From: Asticcacaulis machinosus
Lineage (GTDB): Bacteria > Pseudomonadota > Alphaproteobacteria > Caulobacterales > Caulobacteraceae
Direction: 5' to 3'
NCBI RefSeq assembly: GCF_028550435.1
Contig: NZ_JAQQKV010000001.1
Coordinates: 682,001-746,000 of the forward strand
Length of the DNA stretch: 64,000 nt
Positions 7,794-16,844 of the stretch are shown here, piece by piece. Position 1 is the first letter of the stretch, and the number at the start of each line of letters is the position of its first letter. The notes below the pieces were generated by a model. The model saw nothing but the letters and a program-made list of their open reading frames with translations. It was not told the DNA's origin and did not search any database. Made by a program: the position numbers and the translations under genes.

Positions 7794-9062
7794 TCAGCCA
7801 TGAATCATGACGGTTGTCGTAAAACCTGTGTTTGGGTTTTGATCGACTCTAATAAAATCGATTTGAGGCTTGCCCGCGATGAAGGCTTCGACCTCAACCC
7901 CGGGATGCTTGTAGGTGTTTGGGCCGACGGCAACGATTGTATGTTCGAGGTTTGGATAGGCCTCGACCAGATCAGCATGAAAGCTAGGAGTGGCCCCATG
8001 GTGGGGAAGGCAAAGCTGACCAACCATGCTGCTGTACCGATGATAGTATTTGATCAGGCTATTGCGTCGCTTGGCGACGGACGCGTCATAGTCACCGGTC
8101 GAAATCCACGCCGGATTTAGCGCATTGCCTTCGAAGCTACCCAACTCCGCTGTGCTGAGATGATAGGTCTTGACCGGATGTATCGGGCCTGAGTAAAGTG
8201 CCATTGAATGAAGGTTATTGTCAGCTAGCGTTGCATCATAGCATTCGCGTAATTGCTCCCTGCCTGCAGGGGACCGGGCCAGGCCAGCGATTTCTGTCCG
8301 CGACTTCGTTCCGAACTTCTGGACGAGCTTGGCCTCAAACACTTTCATCTTTGCCTTGGACGGTCGAAAGGCAAACGGCGAGAGAACCCAGTTGACGACA
8401 TTCCCCCCAACAACGATAGCTGCCGTTGCACGTGCCGGGACCTGCCGCGCTACAATCCGGGAGGATGTGCCCTCGGCAATGATCTGCCGTTCAGCAACCT
8501 TCGTTGGCCGCCGAGTCCACTCTAACTGCGCGCTGCCTGCCTTGAGGTCTCGACGTCCTTCACCGGAGGGGCTTGGATCAGTGGGGCCGTCTTCAAAACC
8601 CGGTCCGTCATCATCATCGGACGCGGCAGTCATGTATATGATTTCTTCGGTGCCGCGATCCATGAACCACTGTAGCGGATCACTCACAAGACTGATGAAA
8701 TTGCCCGATATCGCCCCATCGTTAATGCCGCGCCCCAGATAAAACAGCCAGTCGGTGTCACTGAGGTAAGGAAGCACTACCGTCTTCGCCGGCGCCTTTA
8801 AAAGGAGTTCGTCAACGCCAGATACATGGTCCTTATCGAGGTGGGATAAGAAGAGCACATCAAGACGGCTACAGCTTACGGCGTTGATTTCCCTGGTCAG
8901 AGCATCGCTCTGATTCGAGCCACAGTCATATGCCCACGTAAAAATGAAATCGGCTGAGAAAACGTCTTGCGTGGTGTCGCGGGCAATTTCATGTATAGCG
9001 CCGAAATGGAACCCACCTTGACCCACGGGTCGCTGAGACTGCTCGAAGAAAAGGTACTCCAT
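7794..9062 (-). CDS. MBL-fold metallo-hydrolase, ComEC/Rec2-like
   Basis: A 422-residue metallo-beta-lactamase-fold protein. The metal site motif SHLDKDHVSG follows DCG and a beta strand in the N-terminal third. A second metal region (CLPHHGA) and a late VAVGPNTYKHPGVEV, like the C-terminal ComEC MBL signature, complete the site. A polar insert (about residues 150-200, DDDDGPGFEDGP) lies between. The start at 9062 is chosen from three consecutive ATGs because AGGGAG (9069-9074) is best spaced for the third. Soluble ComEC-like MBL proteins hydrolyse phosphodiesters or act in conflict systems. Its neighbour 240 bases upstream is a proteasome-like hydrolase on the same strand. The substrate is unknown. 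Confidence 0.8.
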   Translation of the reverse strand: MEYLFFEQSQRPVGQGGFHFGAIHEIARDTTQDVFSADFIFTWAYDCGSNQSDALTREINAVSCSRLDVLFLSHLDKDHVSGVDELLLKAPAKTVVLPYLSDTDWLFYLGRGINDGAISGNFISLVSDPLQWFMDRGTEEIIYMTAASDDDDGPGFEDGPTDPSPSGEGRRDLKAGSAQLEWTRRPTKVAERQIIAEGTSSRIVARQVPARATAAIVVGGNVVNWVLSPFAFRPSKAKMKVFEAKLVQKFGTKSRTEIAGLARSPAGREQLRECYDATLADNNLHSMALYSGPIHPVKTYHLSTAELGSFEGNALNPAWISTGDYDASVAKRRNSLIKYYHRYSSMVGQLCLPHHGATPSFHADLVEAYPNLEHTIVAVGPNTYKHPGVEVEAFIAGKPQIDFIRVDQNPNTGFTTTVMIHG

Positions 9063-9304
9063 CATCATCTCCCTGATGCCTATTATTTTGCTTTTTGATT
9101 TGCGGACGTGACGATGCCACAGGACTACCAGGCCCCGTGGCAATGACGTAATCATTTTGGGTAGTTTCATCTTAGTCCCGCGACCTCCCCTTTGTCACAG
9201 CTATCCTCCAACGACCTTCTGCCTTTCCTATCCCGCTGCCCTGCCCCTACCACGCGCCCCCCTCATAATTCGAACAGGCAAGGCGGCTATGCGGAGGGGC
9301 TTAA

Positions 9305-10006
9305 TTATGCATCTCGCGCCAAAACAAGCTGAGACAGAATTGACCCCTGGTTGGCAGGTAGCTGGGCTAGCAAAGCTTCCCAATCATCTTCGAAGTGATC
9401 GAACGGGCAGATCAACTGCTGCCCGAAAATAGGGCGACCGCCGTCTACGGCGATGGTGTAAAGCCAAAGTTCGCCGCCGATGCCTACACGTTCCATGCGT
9501 GGACGCTCCCTTTCGATCCTTTGTTGATGCAGGCAATATTCAACGAAGGATTGTATGTCGGCGATTCCTTCAAAGGCGGATGCGTCAGCCGGTGCCGGCT
9601 TCAATGCCATGCCGTAGCCCAGTTCCTCGCTTTCGAAATTCGAGGTGGACCGGTACGCAAAACCTCGAACTCGTCCCGCTTCCTTGTCGAACCCGAAGGT
9701 GTAGATAGTGCTAGTTGCATCAGGATGGAGTTTAGCTTCGTAATCGCTCCAAATCCCCCGCAACCTTTCAGGGGCATATTCAGCCAGGTGCACGATGTCG
9801 CGCGCGACTATATGCTCTTTGGCGGATATGAAAAAATCTGAGATTAGCGGTGCCAGACCGATGCCGGTGATCAGGCCATTTAGATGTGGCAAAACGAAGA
9901 TTTTCGTCATGAAGTTCCGGGGACGCATATCGTCTGCATTCAGAACTAAGGTATCACTAAATATCGCCAGCGACTGCTCTGACATCTCCCAATTTATTAA
10001 GGTCAT
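9305..10006 (-). CDS. proteasome-like Ntn-hydrolase candidate
   Basis: A 233-residue protein whose second residue is Thr. If the initiator Met is removed, Thr1 is followed by Asp17 (LAIFSDTLVLN) and a Lys at 34 (FMTKIFVLPHLNGLITGIG), matching the Thr1/Asp17/Lys33 catalytic layout of proteasome beta-like Ntn-hydrolases, including a GxG strand after the Lys. I therefore infer a self-processed N-terminal nucleophile hydrolase, possibly a self-compartmentalised protease. It is not clearly HslV or Anbu. The ribosome site GAGGGGG stands just upstream of the ATG. The same-strand MBL gene is next downstream. The function is unproven and the fold call rests on a few residues. Confidence 0.55.
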   Translation of the reverse strand: MTLINWEMSEQSLAIFSDTLVLNADDMRPRNFMTKIFVLPHLNGLITGIGLAPLISDFFISAKEHIVARDIVHLAEYAPERLRGIWSDYEAKLHPDATSTIYTFGFDKEAGRVRGFAYRSTSNFESEELGYGMALKPAPADASAFEGIADIQSFVEYCLHQQRIERERPRMERVGIGGELWLYTIAVDGGRPIFGQQLICPFDHFEDDWEALLAQLPANQGSILSQLVLARDA

Positions 10007-10347
10007 CGTCGCCCCCTCTCCCCAAAATTGTGCCGAGGATAACTACACCAATCTGACGCCTCTGGTTTGAGAATGAAAGGCGTAAATCCCTTTGAGGGGG
10101 CTGGTCTGATTTTTGAAACCACAGCCGGGAGAACACGACACTTACATTGATCGCATTTTTCCCACAACCGATACCACTATGGGAACGCCATCACTGGAAG
10201 ATTTAGGTACTCTTTAGATAGGCTTTAGAGGTGATTTAAACGCCATCACAGATTGTAAAATTGCTACGTTGTGAGAGGCGGTTTATCGCAGTGCCCATTC
10301 AATCCCTTTCCGCTATTGATATGATGCACCTAGCGATAAGCAGGCCG
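10007..10347. other. intergenic, no gene seen
   Basis: This 341-base stretch between two minus-strand genes is more AT-rich than its surroundings. It probably carries the promoter of the Ntn-hydrolase-like gene in its lower part. No coding frame with a credible start and ribosome site was seen, and the open plus-strand frame at 10261 runs antisense through the next gene. Confidence 0.5.
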
Positions 10348-11562
10348 CTACCCCGTGACCGTACCGCAATACTCCGTGAACACCTTGACGTTGTCCCGAT
10401 AAGCCCGAGCCCTTGGTCCGGACCCGTTGTAGGCACGGATGGCCTCCCACAGAACACCTTTTTGAGCGATCAGCTTTTTATCCAGCACCATGGTGGCCTT
10501 CCTCAGACACGTATCAAAGCTGCGCCATTCCTTGTTCCGGAAGAACTTTTCATCAGTCTGTATGTGTTGAAGGTCGTATTGAAAGAGTCCATACCCTTTG
10601 TACACCCAAGCCTTGTCGCCATAGCCCTGCATACGGCGGGTCTTGTTTGCTTCCTCAATCAATTCGTTGGTAAACGCATCGCCATAGCGAACTCGGAACG
10701 CGTTGGTATTGACAGGGAACGCCGAACGCGAGGTGTCCGGAAAGTCGCCGCTGGCATCGTAGACCGCACGTTCAACGATCGTCTGAACCGAGTGTCTACC
10801 GATCCAAGGCACCCATTTGTACGCCGTCTCTTGACAGACAATCGCACACAAATGCTTCGCGCCATAAGCCTTGTTCGTCGTCGCCGCTTTGATCTGGTCG
10901 CCGAAATTTTGCATTAACCATTGGGCGCACTTGATTGCGGAACTTTTGGAAATTGGAAGAGATGGTGTTTCCGCCTCCGCTAAGGACGATGCAACAATAG
11001 CTTCTTCCGACGGGAGAATCTCAGCCATCGGCTCACCGATAATTTGAATTTTGGCTGTTCCAATCCGCGACATGACCTCATGCCTAAAGGCTTCGGGGGC
11101 GTGCTGTCGCAACGAATCAAGCATCGCAATTACCCGGTCGCGCGAGTCAAAGAAATTGATGGGATCATCAGGTCCGATTGCGGAGGTCGGATTCAGGCAT
11201 CCAACGCTTGAAAGGTAAAGCTTGGGTGGATGAGCAGGGTGAATAAGGATGGCTGACCGTTTGCCAGTTGCCGCGAGCGCAATTGCCGGCATTGGATTCT
11301 CGCCAGACAAGGTACCATTCGCATACCCCGTCGAACGGTATTTGCCGAACTGCGTCCACAGTGGATAGCTACCGGCCTGAATGCGTTTGCCATTCCCAGG
11401 TTTCGAATTGTCGCCCGGTCCCAATCGTTCGCACATATAACCGCTAAGCCCGGGCACTACTACTCCGTCAATACAGACGTCATATTTTCCGTAAGTCCTG
11501 CTTTTTGTGGCGGTTGCCCTTTGCACACCGATCCGCTCAACGCGAAGCTCCCAGTTCGCCAT
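10348..11562 (-). CDS. DUF5675-like domain fused to lysozyme/transglycosylase-like domain
   Basis: A 404-residue protein with two regions. The N-terminal about 165 residues (GYMCERLGPGDNSKPGNGKRIQAG..., then TGKRSAILIHPAHPPKLYLSSVGCLNP and a Ser-containing search for FFDSRDRV) resemble the DUF5675 family, which has a conserved IHxGN...GC pattern. The C-terminal half has a lysozyme-like layout: CAIVCQETAYKW with the probable catalytic Glu, then YGLFQYD and AIRAYNGSGPRARAYRDNV. No signal peptide is visible, so a cytoplasmic or specially exported protein is implied. The start is the ATG at 11562 with GGGAGAG upstream. It lies 183 bases upstream-to-downstream from the STAND operon on the same strand and may belong to that locus. 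Its role as effector or cell-wall enzyme is inference. Confidence 0.6.
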   Translation of the reverse strand: MANWELRVERIGVQRATATKSRTYGKYDVCIDGVVVPGLSGYMCERLGPGDNSKPGNGKRIQAGSYPLWTQFGKYRSTGYANGTLSGENPMPAIALAATGKRSAILIHPAHPPKLYLSSVGCLNPTSAIGPDDPINFFDSRDRVIAMLDSLRQHAPEAFRHEVMSRIGTAKIQIIGEPMAEILPSEEAIVASSLAEAETPSLPISKSSAIKCAQWLMQNFGDQIKAATTNKAYGAKHLCAIVCQETAYKWVPWIGRHSVQTIVERAVYDASGDFPDTSRSAFPVNTNAFRVRYGDAFTNELIEEANKTRRMQGYGDKAWVYKGYGLFQYDLQHIQTDEKFFRNKEWRSFDTCLRKATMVLDKKLIAQKGVLWEAIRAYNGSGPRARAYRDNVKVFTEYCGTVTG

Positions 11563-11745
11563 CTCCAACTCTCCCTGAATACGGACTCACTGCATGCCAC
11601 CATGATGAGTTCACCTAGAAAACTGCTCAGCGCGTTGAAGCCACTCGCCGATACCGACGATACCACTGCCAGCTTGGGTTGCATATTGGAAAATCCGTCA
11701 CCTCAAGGCATGATGCTGTTTATTGTACGAGAGCATTCTCACACC

Positions 11746-14700
11746 TCAACCAAAAGCTGCCTCCCATTTAACGTAAAATAACCGAATTCGGCGGATGTCT
11801 TTATCCTGCCCGGTCAAGCGTTGCGCTATATCGATTAGCCGAGACATCTGTCCAGTATGATCGGCAAACGAACATAGGGTTCGAAGGGCCTGGCGCGCAC
11901 CTCGCGGGGTGCTGCACTCTTCAGAGAATTTTGACGGCCTGAGATCGTAAGGTTTAATCGGCCAGCACCGCCACATATAATCCGATAAGCGGTACGCAAT
12001 AGTCTGATCCGAAAGGTAAGTTTCCAGAACTGATGCTAAAGGCATAACAAAATCTTCGGACCGTTTGACGATGGCACCACTATCGGCGCTCCAGTACCCT
12101 CTATCGGATTGTTCATTTTCGTGTTCCACAAGCAAAGTCAAAACCTGCTCTGCGCTTAAGTCCCGCGCATCTTTCATCAAGCTCTTGGGCAGGAAGGAGT
12201 ATCCGCCGCGACGCATGACCAGCTCCAGGTCTGATTTAGACACATCACGGTTCTGAAATAGCCGCCGCTGCTGCAACCGGCCCAACACTCTAATCAAGCG
12301 TAAATTATCGGTTGTCTGGCGGTGCGCTTTGCGACTCGATCCCAAGGCCATAAGAAGATCGTACAACTCATCATCTGGTTTGCTTGGGTTATCAAAGCGG
12401 CCGAAAATTGCTCCAAACGCAAGGTACCATTGGTTCACCCTCGAATGGACACCTTCCGCATGCTGCTTCAACTCTTCGGCAATGGTTTTTCCTCTCATAT
12501 CTTGAGCAAGATATGCGGCAAACCATGGTAGATAATACGGTCTAGCGGAACCGAAATTCAGCGCAGGTAAAGTCGGATCGCTTACCAGTGGAGCCGCAAC
12601 CCGAACGCCCATGTGCCATCGACCAGACGCAATAAACGACCGCAAAACCATTCTCGCCATCGTCGGCGTTCGGCCGCGATCCTCCACGGGAAGCCCTCCA
12701 GCGAACTTCAGCCCTTCAACGGGCTCTCGCCGCCGTTCGAAGCCTTTCATTAAATCAACGATCACAGAACTGCGAAGGGCTGAATTCATCTGGCCTAGCA
12801 ATTGTGGGATTTTGTCGGGCTGATCAAACACGCCCATCAGGGCCTGAACCAGGGGTCGAAGGCCTTCTGGAAAATCATAGAGGAGTCCTTGGAGGTCAAC
12901 ACCGTTAGCCCTGAGTTCGCCGGATCTAAGATTTCGCATGCTGCCGCCTAAAGTGGCAGCCGCAACCGCATAGTAGACAACGCCGGTGCGGTGGAATGTC
13001 AGTTCTGTACTGGTCGCTGCAGTTATCTGAGTGCGATGCCAAGCCAATGCAGCGTTGTTGATGCGCAGCGCCTGGCTGCGCGTATCGCCGCTTGTATATA
13101 AATTTTGAAGCATCAATCGCCGCAAGTCCGGCCGGTGCTTCACACGCATAGGAGTTGAACTGGCGACCACATCCACCAGCCATGTTTCGGCCACGAGCTG
13201 AGCAAAAATCTTATCAAATAACGGCTCCGGATGTTTGTTGTACTCTTCCATCCGGATAACCGGCCAAACCACGGCTTTCAACATCTCAGCCGACACCTCA
13301 CGCAGAAGAAGTCCGGCCGTCGCAAACCTAGCCAGTTGATCAGGCAAATGGTTCAGCACGCGACCGTAAAGATACTGCGTTACCGCCTCAGCGTTTACCG
13401 CGTCTTGGATACTTCGAGTGTCTGACGAGGTCAGATCAACGGCACCTTCGCTTACGAGCCTGGTTAGTAGGCTTAAAATTAGCGGCACACCGATAGTCTG
13501 GCGAAAGGCTCTTTCGTCCAGGTGTTCAAAAGATTTCAGAAGTTTCTCGATATTTTCGGAGTTGATAGTCTCACGTTTCTGCAAAAATGCTCTTGCACCC
13601 TCAACTGAGAGGCCTGTGAGTTCACGCAGATGCTCCTCCGGCTCAACAACGGGCGTCCCACCAAAACCTGTCGAGAATGCCCGACGACCGGACGCAATCA
13701 CCACCATCCGCAGCAACGCGTCCCGCCGCAGAGCATGCAACATGTGTACGACATCGTGCTGAGGAACAGGCGCACGTTCCAGGTGTTCGAGTGTGTCGAG
13801 AACAAGCAAGACGGGGCGCTCAATCTTCCCTTTTTGCATGGAAATATGCCGAGACAAGATATTAGACGTCAGATTGCTAGAGGTTCTTTCTGACGTGTAC
13901 TCTCGTGATACTTCGGACGCGCTCGGAGCCAAGCCCGATGGACGGAATCTTCGCAATTCAGTGCGGGCCTCCGCCATTTGCTCAGCCAGATGCGGCAGAG
14001 CCCAACTAAGCTGGCGGCTGATGTCGAGCGCAATCGTTGTGACGTCCTCTGAGCGGATGCGTAGGCGATCGTAATCGATCCAAATCACAATGGCTTCAGG
14101 GTCAATCAACGGCAATCGATCGCGGATAAAACCGGCGACCAAAGTAGATTTACCTATACCTCCCATCCCTTCTAGACAAAATACAGGTAAGGAACTTGGT
14201 GGCAAAGACCAGTTTTGCCTCACGAACGCATGAAGCGCTCTAAGCTCATCTTCGCGACCGACCATGCCGCGGCTGAGGCGTTCGAGTTCTGCATCACGCA
14301 AATTCTGCTCCAGCGTTCCGGTGATTTCAGCGGCACTAGGAAGTGACACGGGCACCGAGATCTCGGTCAACCACCTCGCCACATCTTTCACAACTGGGAG
14401 GGTACTACTGTCCTCCTTCGCAAGCTGTACCCTTGAAGACAACAACCGGGCCAAGGTCTTGCTGTAGACGTCCTGTGCCATCGACTCCGCTGTTTCGTGT
14501 AGAGTACCCGCCTGAGAGAGCTTCTGAAGCTCGGGTAACCTAAACTGGTCTAGCAACATCCAGCGATTAGGGGTTTCGGGATCTACAAAACTCATTCTTC
14601 GGAGACTACCAATCCACTCCAGTGGGGCAGCCCCAAGCGATTGCGACGCAAGGCGCTGCCAAATCACCATAGGGTCGAACCAACCGCTGACGGACGCGTA

Positions 14701-14823
14701 TCTCAGACCATCTTGGACCAGATCCGGACTGGTTTCCTCCACCTTTGCTGTATGTGCCTCTTTGTCAGCAGCGGCAAACAGGGCAGCGAAATCGGCTATT
14801 GTCTCTTCATTCTTCCCGTTCAT
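11746..14823 (-). CDS. STAND P-loop NTPase (NLR-like)
   Basis: A 1025-residue protein with a STAND/AP-ATPase core. Residues 188-195 read VGREDELR, the usual entry to the domain; the Walker A is GMGGIGKST at 219-227; the Walker B is VLLVLDTLEH at 339-347; and a sensor-like IASGRR follows. About 180 residues of unrecognised N-terminal sequence precede it, and a long helical C-terminal half is likely the sensor or repeat part, although no clear TPR periodicity was established. STAND proteins oligomerise after ligand binding and activate partner effectors. The gene is last in a minus-strand operon and its start overlaps the protease stop by four bases. The proteases upstream are the obvious candidate effectors or partners. 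Confidence 0.8.
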   Translation of the reverse strand: MNGKNEETIADFAALFAAADKEAHTAKVEETSPDLVQDGLRYASVSGWFDPMVIWQRLASQSLGAAPLEWIGSLRRMSFVDPETPNRWMLLDQFRLPELQKLSQAGTLHETAESMAQDVYSKTLARLLSSRVQLAKEDSSTLPVVKDVARWLTEISVPVSLPSAAEITGTLEQNLRDAELERLSRGMVGREDELRALHAFVRQNWSLPPSSLPVFCLEGMGGIGKSTLVAGFIRDRLPLIDPEAIVIWIDYDRLRIRSEDVTTIALDISRQLSWALPHLAEQMAEARTELRRFRPSGLAPSASEVSREYTSERTSSNLTSNILSRHISMQKGKIERPVLLVLDTLEHLERAPVPQHDVVHMLHALRRDALLRMVVIASGRRAFSTGFGGTPVVEPEEHLRELTGLSVEGARAFLQKRETINSENIEKLLKSFEHLDERAFRQTIGVPLILSLLTRLVSEGAVDLTSSDTRSIQDAVNAEAVTQYLYGRVLNHLPDQLARFATAGLLLREVSAEMLKAVVWPVIRMEEYNKHPEPLFDKIFAQLVAETWLVDVVASSTPMRVKHRPDLRRLMLQNLYTSGDTRSQALRINNAALAWHRTQITAATSTELTFHRTGVVYYAVAAATLGGSMRNLRSGELRANGVDLQGLLYDFPEGLRPLVQALMGVFDQPDKIPQLLGQMNSALRSSVIVDLMKGFERRREPVEGLKFAGGLPVEDRGRTPTMARMVLRSFIASGRWHMGVRVAAPLVSDPTLPALNFGSARPYYLPWFAAYLAQDMRGKTIAEELKQHAEGVHSRVNQWYLAFGAIFGRFDNPSKPDDELYDLLMALGSSRKAHRQTTDNLRLIRVLGRLQQRRLFQNRDVSKSDLELVMRRGGYSFLPKSLMKDARDLSAEQVLTLLVEHENEQSDRGYWSADSGAIVKRSEDFVMPLASVLETYLSDQTIAYRLSDYMWRCWPIKPYDLRPSKFSEECSTPRGARQALRTLCSFADHTGQMSRLIDIAQRLTGQDKDIRRIRLFYVKWEAAFG

Positions 14824-16835
14824 GACACCGCCTCCAACATCAGTCCCTTGGCATGATATTTAGCGAGAAACGCTATGAGTTCCTCGTAAGGAGTGCGATT
14901 ACTTGCCGCAGCCTGCGATTGAAGATGGTCCAGAAAAAAGTCCGGTTTCTCTAGAAATCCCTCCACAAGCCTTTTAAAAGCCGGGGCGACGCCGCCCGAC
15001 GCCCCCTTCAAAAACCTATGTAGAAAACTACTCAAGTTCTCGGTTGTGAGAGGGTCACCTTCCCAGATCTCTACGCCAATGTCGGATCGATCTTTCAAAA
15101 TGTCGCGGACAACATCGGCAATCGCTCGATCGGAGCCGGTTATTACAAGACGCCCTCGATCGCCGGGCACAGAGAGTGCGGCACGGTAGAGATGGGCAAG
15201 CGCCTCAGACATTTCTCCATCGAGCTTGAGGGTACTGATTTGAACGACCGTCCACACAAGCTTGTTCGACGGTAGGCTGCCGTACCGATCGTTCAAAAGC
15301 GTTTCAAAAGAAAGCGCTCGCTTGATATCAGTTGTAAAATTCTCACCGATATCCCCTTCCAAAGGTGCCGGCGTCACGCGGTCGGCAAGCAGCTTTAGTA
15401 TCTCGCATACGAAACCGGAAGAACCCGGCAGCGCGAAACGCTCAGCGGCAACACGAAACACATCATGAAGAACCGCTCTGTGAATTGGAACAACGATGGC
15501 CTTGTCGGCTGGAAGTGTCTCAGGGAGGGCATCACAGAGAACTCTGGACGCGGTGTGGTTTAGATTAGCCACCCACACCCTTTGCCTTGCGCCTTGGACA
15601 CCGTTGGTCGCTTCGGGTGGGGTTGGTTCTGAGCCCTCGTCCCTCCCTGACATTCTCAGACCAAAATTGGCACCTGCCGCTTCCTGCTCCCTAAGGACTG
15701 CCGACAGAATGCGCTCCATACCGATTATGGGATACCCGGTGCCCGCCCCTCCACTTCTTAAAACCTCCCATACCGGGACCACACCTGTTGGCACGGTTGC
15801 ATGTTCGGCCCCCCATCTCGCCAGCAGTTGTCCCCCTCCAGCAATAAATGTCGCCGGATCTGAACCCAATACCCGCCCATGGTGGACTCCCACTAGTCGG
15901 GCATTTCCGTTCAAAATACCCCCTCCGGAACTTCCCCCGAGGCAGACGCAGGTGTGGTGAAACCTTTGCGGCAGGGTGCGCGGCACCAGTCCAAAACTGG
16001 TTCGCTGGTCACCAGCTAAAGGGTGGCTGAAGCACACGACACTGTTATGCCCCCCCGCTACCGGAGGCTGAGCTCTGGATAGGTCTAACCAGCCACGCCT
16101 GTGTCCAGGTGCCTCGGCCAGCCGCAGAAGCGCCACGTCCTCTTCGCCGATTTGGAGTTGATCGATATCATCGTCAGGCTGTTGCGGAAACGCTCGCGTA
16201 ACGTCGGCGTCAATCAGTGTATCTATTGGGATATAGGGACCTCCACCCTGCGGGTTGCTGCTGAGCACATCGAAGCGCACGCCAATCGGTTTGGTGAACT
16301 CCTCTTTGCCAATGGGTTTGGTGAACGCCTGCCCGTCGAATACATCCTGAATCACATGAGCAGCAGTCAGGACGAGATCGGGTCCGACCAACAGGCCAGT
16401 TCCAAAGGGGGTTCCTTGAGACTCTATTCGGCATATGTAGCGCGGTACATCCCTTAGAATTCCCCAAAGAACGCCCGTGTCAATATTGGGCCCTTCCTGG
16501 CCGTCTCCGGAGTTGGTAACAACCACATGAGGTAAGTAGTTTTCAAAGACGCTAAAATGACGAGCGATGGCGTCAACAAACCGTCGGCTCCGCTCGCCTT
16601 CGTCGTCAATCAGTCGGTCCTGAAATGCACAGTTGAGAAATTTTTTTAGAAACAGGTTCTGATTGGCAAAATGTAGTGCGGCGGCAACGCCGCCCTGGTG
16701 TCGTTCGCTAACTACTTCAGCGATCCCATATTCTAGGTCACGACCGTCCTGCGATCGGCGAAATGTACGGTCCAGGGCCGGTACGGACTGTGGAAAAAAG
16801 GCCTCCAGGGCGTTCAGATCGGCGTCATCCAACAT
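14820..16835 (-). CDS. trypsin-like serine protease with N-terminal effector-associated-type domain
   Basis: A 671-residue protein. Residues 1-100 form a small helical domain like the effector-associated domains of bacterial conflict systems (low certainty). A trypsin-like domain follows at about 130-340 with catalytic His160 (VLTAAHV), Asp233 (EEDVALLRL) and Ser303 (LGGSSGGGIL). The C-terminal 240 residues are unrecognised: they contain LVITGSDR-like strands but no Walker A, so a degenerate nucleotide-binding fold is possible. A short direct repeat, FTKPIG twice near 171-185, is odd. No signal peptide is visible, pointing to cytoplasmic action. The gene is coupled to the STAND NTPase downstream and lies nine bases after another protease gene. 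Confidence 0.8.
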   Translation of the reverse strand: MLDDADLNALEAFFPQSVPALDRTFRRSQDGRDLEYGIAEVVSERHQGGVAAALHFANQNLFLKKFLNCAFQDRLIDDEGERSRRFVDAIARHFSVFENYLPHVVVTNSGDGQEGPNIDTGVLWGILRDVPRYICRIESQGTPFGTGLLVGPDLVLTAAHVIQDVFDGQAFTKPIGKEEFTKPIGVRFDVLSSNPQGGGPYIPIDTLIDADVTRAFPQQPDDDIDQLQIGEEDVALLRLAEAPGHRRGWLDLSRAQPPVAGGHNSVVCFSHPLAGDQRTSFGLVPRTLPQRFHHTCVCLGGSSGGGILNGNARLVGVHHGRVLGSDPATFIAGGGQLLARWGAEHATVPTGVVPVWEVLRSGGAGTGYPIIGMERILSAVLREQEAAGANFGLRMSGRDEGSEPTPPEATNGVQGARQRVWVANLNHTASRVLCDALPETLPADKAIVVPIHRAVLHDVFRVAAERFALPGSSGFVCEILKLLADRVTPAPLEGDIGENFTTDIKRALSFETLLNDRYGSLPSNKLVWTVVQISTLKLDGEMSEALAHLYRAALSVPGDRGRLVITGSDRAIADVVRDILKDRSDIGVEIWEGDPLTTENLSSFLHRFLKGASGGVAPAFKRLVEGFLEKPDFFLDHLQSQAAASNRTPYEELIAFLAKYHAKGLMLEAVS

Positions 16836-16844
16836 AGCCGGCTC

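Noticed and set aside
10261-10917. A 218-codon plus-strand open frame
   Set aside because: It overlaps the lysozyme-like C-terminus on the other strand, which shows clear motifs.
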